A stretch of 12,297 bases of DNA from Bacteroidota bacterium (lineage in GTDB: Bacteria; Bacteroidota; Kryptoniia; Kryptoniales; JAKASW01). A program made the position numbers and the translations under genes. Positions 6,414-12,297 of this stretch are shown one piece after another (positions within the stretch are counted from its first letter, which is position 1; each line of letters opens with the position of its first letter). The notes below the pieces were generated by a model. It saw only the letters and a list, made by a program, of their open reading frames with translations, ran no database searches and was not told where the DNA came from. The stretch lies in the NCBI GenBank assembly GCA_021796055.1, contig JAJYOS010000042.1:1-12297 (forward strand), in the 5' to 3' direction.

Positions 6414-7544
6414 ATGAAGAAGATGATTCTAGTTTTGGCGGCGCTAGTCAGCTGCAGTGGATACGCATTTGCCGGGGGACCACAAATATTTCCAACCCCG
6501 ATTATCCCTTTCGCGCCTAAACATTATGTATGCTACCGCGCTGACGGACCGATCAAGATCGACGGCCATCTGAATGAACCATCATGGAAGAAGGCCAAGT
6601 GGACAACCTACTTTGTGGATATACAAGGGCCGTCACAGCCGCTTCCCATCTATAAGACCAGGGTGAAGATGCTCTGGGACAGCAAGTACCTTTACATCGG
6701 CGCCAGGTTACAGGAACCCAATCTCTGGGCGACACTCAGACAGAGAGACACTGTAATATTTGATAACAATGACTTCGAAGTTTTCATTGATCCGAACGGC
6801 AGCACGCAGCCTTATTACGAGACAGAGATAAACGCATTCGGGACGGTCTGGGATCTTCTCTTGAGGGCGCCTTACAGGGATGTGCAGGATGCGGCTGTCA
6901 ACGCCTGGAACGATGTCGGCCTGAAGGTGGGCATCGGGCTTCATGGTACCATAAACAATCCGGCTGATGTGGACACCGGCTGGACGGTAGAGGCCGCCTT
7001 CCCTTGGTCTGTGCTCGGACAGTGTGCACTTAAAGGCGCGCCACCGAAGGAAGGCCAGCAGTGGCGGATCAACTTCTCGCGCGTGGAATGGCATCTCGGG
7101 GTGAAGAACGGAGCTTACTATAAGGAAAGGGATCCGAAGACTGGTCAGTATCTCCCGCTTTACAACTGGGTCTGGTCTCCGCAGGGCATAATCGATATGC
7201 ACTATCCGGAAATGTGGGGATTCCTTCAGTTCTCAACGAAGAAGGTCGGTGAGGGACACGACAAGTTTGTGTGGCATAACGTTGAAGATGCCAAATGGGA
7301 TCTTCGCCTCGTGTATTATGCCGAGAGACAATATTTCATGAACAATCATAAGTTCACCCCCGATCTTTCGAAGCTCAACATAAAGTTCATACCTGCCAAG
7401 GGATACATCCTTCCACCGAAAGTGCATGTCACCCCGGATCTCTTCGAAGGAATAATAGAGAGCAAGGACGGGAAGAAGACAGTGCATATCAGGCAGGACG
7501 GTATGACGTGGATTACGAAGACACCTTACGGCGGCGCTTTTTGA
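6414..7544 (+). CDS. Exported CBM9-like carbohydrate-binding domain protein
   Basis: Predicted exported protein of 376 residues. The start has a signal sequence: two lysines, a hydrophobic core (4-13), then either a type I site after AFA (18-20) or a lipobox LVSC with Cys14; the two readings cannot be separated by eye. The CBM9-like beta-sandwich covers about 40-275, with DGPIKIDGHLNEPSWKKA (44-61), TRVKMLWDSKYLYIGARL (82-99), NNDFEVFIDP (118-127), YYETEINAFGTVWDLLL (134-150), and WTVEAAFPW (190-198). WRINFSRVEW (217-226) follows the same family pattern. The C-terminal part, including LRLVYYAERQYFMNNHKF (297-314), is not assigned. CBM9 domains bind reducing ends of polysaccharides in xylanases, but stand-alone relatives like this have no established role. 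GGAG at 6404-6407 sets the ATG. A secreted GH35 enzyme lies 193 bases downstream. Confidence 0.85.
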   Translation: MKKMILVLAALVSCSGYAFAGGPQIFPTPIIPFAPKHYVCYRADGPIKIDGHLNEPSWKKAKWTTYFVDIQGPSQPLPIYKTRVKMLWDSKYLYIGARLQEPNLWATLRQRDTVIFDNNDFEVFIDPNGSTQPYYETEINAFGTVWDLLLRAPYRDVQDAAVNAWNDVGLKVGIGLHGTINNPADVDTGWTVEAAFPWSVLGQCALKGAPPKEGQQWRINFSRVEWHLGVKNGAYYKERDPKTGQYLPLYNWVWSPQGIIDMHYPEMWGFLQFSTKKVGEGHDKFVWHNVEDAKWDLRLVYYAERQYFMNNHKFTPDLSKLNIKFIPAKGYILPPKVHVTPDLFEGIIESKDGKKTVHIRQDGMTWITKTPYGGAF

Positions 7545-7610
7545 GCTGACGAACAGCCGCCATTTGAAGATGTCGCCCGAAAGAATTCAGTTGCAGGAAA
7601 GATGAATCAA

Positions 7611-7640
7611 GTGCACGGAGAGCCCGCGTTCTCCGTGCGC
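7611..7640 (+). other. Strong stem-loop between the CBM9-like and GH35 genes
   Basis: GCACGGAGA (7613-7621) pairs perfectly with TCTCCGTGC (7630-7638); a U-G and a G-C pair extend it to 11 bp (7611-7640). The loop is 8 bases. Next comes a GC-rich stretch containing the self-complementary GAAGCGCTTC, not a U-tract. The structure may stabilise the 3' end of the upstream message or partly terminate it, giving different levels of the two exported proteins. Confidence 0.6.
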
Positions 7641-7720
7641 TCTCGGGAAGCGCTTCGGGCCGCGTTTTCTTTGGCGGGTGCTGAGTAAAAGCTGTGACGC
7701 GAATCGCAATTATTGACGGG

Positions 7721-7728
7721 GGAAGGAG
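7721..7728 (+). promoter_or_regulatory. Ribosome binding site of the GH35 gene (TTG start)
   Basis: GGAAGGAG (7721-7728) precedes the TTG at 7738 by 9 bases. The TTG start yields a complete signal peptide beginning MKKLLL. A nearby TTG at 7733 is in another frame and stops at once. Confidence 0.8.
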
Positions 7729-7737
7729 CACCTTGAG

Positions 7738-9549
7738 TTGAAGAAATTATTATTAGCCATACTCTTCGCGGTTTGTGCCGCCATTCCTGTTGCGCAGGCG
7801 CACAGCTTCAAGATTTCCGGAAACCGTTTCCTCCTGGACGACAAACCTTTTCAGATCATAAGCGGCGAGATGCATTTCGCTCGAATACCCAGAGCCTACT
7901 GGCGCGCCAGGCTCCGAATGGCAAAGGCGATGGGACTGAATACGATATGCACATACGTCTTCTGGAATCAGGAGGAGCCGGAACCAGGAAAGTATAATTT
8001 CAAGGGGAATGCTGATGTTGCCGCGTTCGTCAGGATGGCACAGCAGGAGGGGCTGTGGGTCCTCATCAGGCCGAGCGCTTACGCGTGCGCCGAGTGGGAG
8101 TTTGGAGGCTACCCATATTGGCTGCTCAATATAAAGGGGCTCAAAGTACGAAGCCGTGATCCTAAATTCCTGAGACTCATGAAAGCGTATTACGAGCAGC
8201 TCGGAAAACAGCTCGCTCCGCTCCAGATCACTCACGGCGGACCGATACTCATGGTCCAAATCGAAAACGAATACGGCTCGTACGGCGACGACAAGAAATA
8301 TCTCAGGATTAACGAGCGGATGATGAGAGAGGCGGGATTTAACGTGCCCTTCTATACTCTCGACGGGATCGACAATGTGTCGAAGGGTTCGGTAGAAGGA
8401 GCGCTTCCGGCGGTCGATGGCTCAATCGACATAAAGCAGATCGAGACAGTTGTGAGAGCTAACCACGACGGTCACGGACCATTTTTCATAGGGGAATGGT
8501 ACCCCGGATGGTTCGACAGCTGGGGAAAACCTTTCAACAAAGTCTCGACAAAGGTTTGTGTCGAACAGCTCAACACCATCCTGTCTCACGGACTTTCAGT
8601 CAATATGTATATGGCTCACGGCGGGACGACGAGGGGATTTATGAGCGGAGCCAATTATTCCGGCCCGGGAACTTACTCGCCGCAGATAAGCAGCTACGAC
8701 TACGACGCGCCGATCGACGAAGCGGGACATCCGACACCAAAATTTTTCGCGCTTAGGAAAGTGATCGAAAAGTATTTACCTTCAGCGACGAAGCTTTCCA
8801 AGGTGCCTGCCGTTGAAAGAGTAATTGCCATACCGAAATTCAAACTCAATTATGTGACCGATATTATCCACGATCTGCCGGTACCTGTTTGCTCCGAGTA
8901 TCCGCTTACTTTTGAAGCCCTGCACCAGGCTTACGGCTATGTGATGTACCGAGCGCAGGTGAGAGGGCCTGTGTCCGGCAAACTAAATATTGATCGCCTG
9001 CGAGACTACGGAATTGTATTCGTGAACGGCAAACGGACTGCCGTTCTCAACCGGATGCTGGCACAGGATTCCTGCAACGTCGACCTTCCCGACAGCGTGA
9101 ACACGCTCGACATTTTTGTCGAGAATCTTGGACGGATCAACTATGGAGCTTACATCAACGATAATCATCAGGGAATCACGAAAGAAGTTACCCTTGACGG
9201 ACGCGTGATAAGGGGATGGAAGATGTACCGCTTCCCCTTCGCGACGCAACCGCGTACAAGTTCAAAACTGAAGGGCGATTTTCAATATCCTGTCATAAGA
9301 GTGGGGAGCTTCAAGCTTAAGAGGGCCGGAGACACTTTCCTCGACATGAGAGACTGGGGAAAGGGATGCGTCTGGATTAACGGGCACAATCTTGGAAGGT
9401 ATTGGGATATCGGACCGCAACAAACTATTTATGTCCCGGCACCCTGGCTTAAGAAAGGGAAAAACTCAATCGCGGTGTTCGAAGAATTGAAGATTGGTCA
9501 GGATGAAATTGGGGCGATACAGACTCCGATATTGAACGAGGTGCGTTGA
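7738..9549 (+). CDS. Secreted GH35 family glycosidase, beta-galactosidase-like
   Basis: Exported glycoside hydrolase that by family removes terminal beta-galactosyl residues with retention of configuration. A signal peptide (1-21, MKKLLLAILF core, AQA/HS cleavage) sends it to the periplasm or beyond. The TIM barrel covers about 28-345: ISGEMHFARIPRAYW (41-55), NTICTYVFWNQEEPEPG (68-84), CAEWEFGGYPYWLL (117-130), GGPILMVQIENEYGSYG (167-183) with Glu178 as the expected acid/base, and FIGEWYPGWFDSWG (250-263) with Glu253 as the expected nucleophile. C-terminal beta-sandwich domains follow; GKGCVWINGHNLGRYW (541-556) and the IYVPAPWLKKGKNSIAVFE stretch (564-582) are typical of GH35. The usual RPGPY loop before CAEW is RPSAY here. 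At 603 residues it is full length. True substrate (galactan, xyloglucan, host glycan) cannot be told. It probably shares a transcript or regulation with the CBM9-like gene. Confidence 0.94.
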   Translation: MKKLLLAILFAVCAAIPVAQAHSFKISGNRFLLDDKPFQIISGEMHFARIPRAYWRARLRMAKAMGLNTICTYVFWNQEEPEPGKYNFKGNADVAAFVRMAQQEGLWVLIRPSAYACAEWEFGGYPYWLLNIKGLKVRSRDPKFLRLMKAYYEQLGKQLAPLQITHGGPILMVQIENEYGSYGDDKKYLRINERMMREAGFNVPFYTLDGIDNVSKGSVEGALPAVDGSIDIKQIETVVRANHDGHGPFFIGEWYPGWFDSWGKPFNKVSTKVCVEQLNTILSHGLSVNMYMAHGGTTRGFMSGANYSGPGTYSPQISSYDYDAPIDEAGHPTPKFFALRKVIEKYLPSATKLSKVPAVERVIAIPKFKLNYVTDIIHDLPVPVCSEYPLTFEALHQAYGYVMYRAQVRGPVSGKLNIDRLRDYGIVFVNGKRTAVLNRMLAQDSCNVDLPDSVNTLDIFVENLGRINYGAYINDNHQGITKEVTLDGRVIRGWKMYRFPFATQPRTSSKLKGDFQYPVIRVGSFKLKRAGDTFLDMRDWGKGCVWINGHNLGRYWDIGPQQTIYVPAPWLKKGKNSIAVFEELKIGQDEIGAIQTPILNEVR

Positions 9550-9574
9550 CTCGTCGCTTGGTTGGAGACGAGTC
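9548..9574 (+). other. Stem-loop overlapping the GH35 stop codon
   Basis: GACTCGTC (9548-9555), which shares its first two bases with the TGA stop, pairs perfectly with GACGAGTC (9567-9574) over an 11-base loop. No U-tract follows. The remaining 224 bases to the kinase start contain no gene; TTGACA at 9613-9618 lacks a -10 box at a proper distance. Confidence 0.5.
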
Positions 9575-9784
9575 GCGGCGAACCTGTCTTTGGATCGAAG
9601 GCTTGCAAATAATTGACAATGTTAGATATCGTTCTGCTCACGACAAGTCAGTGACTATATCTGGCAGATAATAATTTTAGCGGAGCGTACTCTTTTTGAT
9701 TAGCGCTGTGTTATTCGAACAATGCATGTTACTCGTCGCTCTAAAGGCGATCATACTAGCACATTCAATTCATATGTAAAACAA

Positions 9785-9801
9785 AAGGATGATCTAGCGT
9801 G
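9785..9801 (+). promoter_or_regulatory. Ribosome binding site and GTG start of the kinase gene
   Basis: AAGGA (9785-9789) lies 9 bases before a GTG at 9799-9801. This start places a basic N-terminus directly before the first membrane helix, as in related kinases. Confidence 0.75.
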
Positions 9802-12294
9802 AAGAACAACTCGGTCCGGATTTCGTCTAGAACCGCGATAGTTTACTGGGTGATATCCGTCGTGTGGATTTTGTTGTCGGATCGTGTGGCGGCGATTCTA
9901 ATAAAAAATGTTAGGCTGTTGTCGGAAATTCAAACGTTCAAGGGGTGGGCTTTTGTGACTGTGACGGCAGTTCTGCTTTATTTTGTTCTGAGAAGGCAGC
10001 TGACGCGTTGGGAGTCGGAGTCAAAGGACCGTCAACATGCGGAAAACGCGCTCATTGCAAGCGAGGAAAATTATCATTCCTTATTTGAGAGCAGCATCGA
10101 CGCGATATTGCTGACCAGCCCAAGTGGCGAAATATTAGCCGCGAATCCGGCGGCGTGCCGAATTTTAGGTCGGACCGAAGAAGAGCTCAAATTAATTGGA
10201 CGCGCCGGCGTTGCTGACCCCGATGATCCGCGCCATGACGCGGCGCGGGAGGAACGGCAACGCACAGGGAGGTTCAAGGGCGAGCTTTCATTGGTCCGAA
10301 AAGATGGTTCGAAATTTCCGGCGGAGTTATCCAGCTCCGTTCTCAAAGACTATTACGGTGATGAACGGACGAGCATGATTATTCGTGACATCACTGAGCG
10401 CAAGGAGGCGGAAAAAAGTTTGGAGGAAAAGGAAGAGTACCTGCGCGCGCTCGTCGAGAATGCTTCGGATGCCATCGCCGTCCTTAACAAGAATTTTGAA
10501 AATGTTTACCGAAGTCCGTCAAGGAAACGTTTGCTCGGATACGAAGAAGATGAAGGCGTCGGAGCGCTAGACACCGTTCACCCTGATGACAGGGATATTG
10601 TCCGCAGCGCGCTTGAGGGGCTGAAAAATTCGCCCGGCTCAAGAGTCACCGTTCAGCTCCGTCTCAAGCATAAGGACGGATCGTGGAGAATTGTCGAAGC
10701 AACGGGGGTCAACCTGCTTGACAACGATGCCGTTAGGGGGATTGTCATAAACTATCGTGACATTACTGCGCGGAAGAAAGCGGAGGAGGCAACGCGCCTA
10801 TGGGTGGCTGCCATTCAGTCCGCCGCAAACGCGATCGTTATCACTGATCGGGAAGCCAACATACAGTTTGTCAACGCGGCATTTACAGCTCTTACCGGAT
10901 ATGGCGCGGATGAAGCAGCGGGTCAGAATCCGCGTCTCCTCAAATCGGGAAGGCACCCGGAATCATTCTACAAACAGATGTGGGACACGATATCAGCAGG
11001 TCGCCCGTGGCATGGCCAGCTTGTAAACAAGCGGAAGGATGGGAATCTCTACGACGAGGAGATGACCATAACGCCGGTCAAGGATGACGGGCTAAGCGTC
11101 ACTCATTATATCGCGATCAAGGAGGACATAAGCGATCGTAAGAAGCTGCAGGAACAGCTGATCCAGTCCCAGAAAATGGAGTCGATCGGGATACTAGCCG
11201 CGGGGATAGCGCACGATTTCAACAATGTTCTCGGGATCATATTGGGGAATTCATCGCTGATCGAACGCATGCGCGAAGCGGATGAAAGGGTGCTCAAAAG
11301 CGCCCGGGCGATTACACAGGCAGCGGATCGAGGGGCGTCCCTGGTCAGGCAGATGCTGACCTTCGCGAGGAAGAGCGAGGTGTCTTTCTCGCTGGTGTCT
11401 CTCAACGATTGCGTCAAGGAACTCCAGAAACTGTTCTACGAGACTTTTCCCCGCACGATGACGCTGGTATGTCAACTTGATGAACATCTTCCGCCAGTCA
11501 CCGCCGATTCGACACAGATTCATCAGGTTCTGCTTAACCTTTCGGTGAACGCGCGCGACGCCATGCGCGGCTCCGGCGCGCTGGTTATATCGACCGACAC
11601 CGCGAGCTGCGAAGAAGTACGTTCGGAGTTCAGCGGGGCGCGGGCCGGAGCGTACGCGCGAATGACGATTAGCGATAATGGCGAAGGTATGGATGAAGAG
11701 ACTCGCCAGCATGTCTTCGAGCCATTCTTCACGACAAAAGGGCCGGGAAAGGGAACCGGTCTTGGACTGTCTGTTGTGTTCGGTATAGTGGAGAATCATG
11801 GCGGCTACATAAACGTTGTCAGCGAGCGGGGGCGCGGGACAACTTTTACGATATACTTACCCGCGGTCACCTTCTCAGTCGAGGAGGATATTGGCAGACG
11901 CGAATCGGCTTCGAGCGCACTCGCCGGTAGCGAGACGGTGCTTGTCGTCGAGGACGAAGAGATGCTCAAAGAGTTGGCCGTGTCGATTCTTAGCTCCAGC
12001 GGTTATAAAGTGGTTACAGCGGGGGATGGCGAGGAGGCGGCGGAAATTTACGAACGACAGTGGAAGGGTATAGACATTGTCTTCTCCGATTACGGCCTTC
12101 CAAAGATGTCCGGCCTGGAGGTCATCGGGCGTATGAAGACGATAAATCCGGAAGTCAAGTTTGTCGCCGCGACCGGTTTCCTCGCGCCTGAAGAAAGAGA
12201 AGAACTTATTCAAGCGGGAGCGAAGGGGATTATACTTAAGCCTTATAAACAAGAGGAAGTGCTTGAGTGCATAAGACGACTGTTGGATGAATAG
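9799..12294 (+). CDS. Membrane hybrid histidine kinase with three PAS domains
   Basis: Sensor kinase of 831 residues. Two helices (about 13-35 and 49-65) with a loop of only about 13 residues anchor it, so sensing is probably cytosolic or in the membrane. Three PAS domains follow: about 85-200 (ending RDITERKEAE), 211-328 (ending YRDITARKKAE) and 333-450 (ending KEDISDRKKL). The HisKA helix carries phospho-acceptor His472 in AAGIAHDFNN (467-476). The ATPase domain shows the N box LLNLSVNARDAM (578-589), G1 DNGEG (626-630) and G2 GKGTGLGLS (650-658). A C-terminal receiver (about 713-829) has Asp719, phospho-acceptor Asp764 in FSDYGLP, Thr792 and Lys814 in LKPY. All key residues are present, so kinase and receiver should be active. 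No DNA-binding output exists; a phosphotransfer or response partner is expected elsewhere, perhaps just past the window edge. The signal is unknown. Confidence 0.95.
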   Translation: MKNNSVRISSRTAIVYWVISVVWILLSDRVAAILIKNVRLLSEIQTFKGWAFVTVTAVLLYFVLRRQLTRWESESKDRQHAENALIASEENYHSLFESSIDAILLTSPSGEILAANPAACRILGRTEEELKLIGRAGVADPDDPRHDAAREERQRTGRFKGELSLVRKDGSKFPAELSSSVLKDYYGDERTSMIIRDITERKEAEKSLEEKEEYLRALVENASDAIAVLNKNFENVYRSPSRKRLLGYEEDEGVGALDTVHPDDRDIVRSALEGLKNSPGSRVTVQLRLKHKDGSWRIVEATGVNLLDNDAVRGIVINYRDITARKKAEEATRLWVAAIQSAANAIVITDREANIQFVNAAFTALTGYGADEAAGQNPRLLKSGRHPESFYKQMWDTISAGRPWHGQLVNKRKDGNLYDEEMTITPVKDDGLSVTHYIAIKEDISDRKKLQEQLIQSQKMESIGILAAGIAHDFNNVLGIILGNSSLIERMREADERVLKSARAITQAADRGASLVRQMLTFARKSEVSFSLVSLNDCVKELQKLFYETFPRTMTLVCQLDEHLPPVTADSTQIHQVLLNLSVNARDAMRGSGALVISTDTASCEEVRSEFSGARAGAYARMTISDNGEGMDEETRQHVFEPFFTTKGPGKGTGLGLSVVFGIVENHGGYINVVSERGRGTTFTIYLPAVTFSVEEDIGRRESASSALAGSETVLVVEDEEMLKELAVSILSSSGYKVVTAGDGEEAAEIYERQWKGIDIVFSDYGLPKMSGLEVIGRMKTINPEVKFVAATGFLAPEEREELIQAGAKGIILKPYKQEEVLECIRRLLDE

Positions 12295-12297
12295 ATA

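Noticed and set aside
9613..9660. TTGACA at 9613-9618 as the kinase promoter
   Set aside because: No -10-like hexamer at 16-19 bases; the nearest TATAT is about 38 bases away.
9549..9740. Direct repeat ACTCGTCGCT at 9549-9558 and 9731-9740
   Set aside because: Only 10 bases and two copies, with no flanking mobile features, so an attachment site or insertion duplication is not supported.
11251..12252. Long minus-strand frames opposite the kinase and receiver domains
   Set aside because: They are by-products of GC-rich codon use in the real gene; no ribosome binding site and no recognisable domain.
1..12297. tRNA, rRNA, CRISPR array, transposase or phage genes
   Set aside because: No T-loop/anticodon arrangement, no regularly spaced repeats, and no integrase, transposase or structural phage protein motif was seen on either strand.

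Overview
The window is a compact bacterial chromosomal segment of about 50% GC by eye. All seven complete genes, and a fragment at the left edge, lie on the + strand. There is no sign of a phage, insertion sequence, CRISPR array, rRNA or tRNA. The gene content fits a free-living heterotroph: type II beta-carbonic anhydrase, the agmatine deiminase / N-carbamoylputrescine amidase pair, an HU-like protein, a Na+/solute symporter, a secreted CBM9-like protein, a secreted GH35 glycosidase, and a membrane hybrid histidine kinase. My best guess is an uncultured member of the Bacteroidota/Ignavibacteriota (FCB) assemblage. It rests on general resemblance of the HU, CBM9 and kinase sequences and is weak.

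Layout. (1) 2-91: 3' end of an unrecognised gene. (2) 248-877: carbonic anhydrase, with an 11-bp perfect inverted repeat straddling its stop codon. (3) 1271-3422: aguB then aguA, which convert agmatine to putrescine. They are separated by a heptad-built palindromic repeat that also appears to supply the ribosome binding site and TTG start region of aguA. (4) 3676-3963: HU-family protein, followed by two hairpins and the one clear intrinsic terminator of the window (4072-4105). (5) 4389-5891: sodium/solute symporter of unknown substrate. (6) 5892-6413: long non-coding stretch with a near-consensus promoter (TTGACA, 18 bp, TATATT) whose -10 is embedded in a perfect 9-bp inverted repeat, probably an operator. 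(7) 6414-7544 and 7738-9549: exported CBM9-like protein and exported GH35 beta-galactosidase-like enzyme, probably one carbohydrate-processing unit. (8) 9799-12294: hybrid histidine kinase with two membrane helices, three PAS domains, kinase core and receiver. It ends 3 bases before the window edge.

How the genes fit together. AguA and AguB form a complete two-step route from agmatine to putrescine. The second step releases CO2 and NH3, so the upstream carbonic anhydrase is metabolically compatible, although a 393-base gap makes co-transcription uncertain. The CBM9-like protein and GH35 enzyme both carry signal peptides and are plausibly controlled together from the operator-bearing promoter. 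The symporter upstream could import a product, but that is only inference. Nothing here is clearly a novel defence or mobile system. The most interesting signals are non-coding: the heptad palindrome before aguA, the operator-like palindrome at 6135-6159, and stem-loops lacking U-tracts at or near most stop codons.
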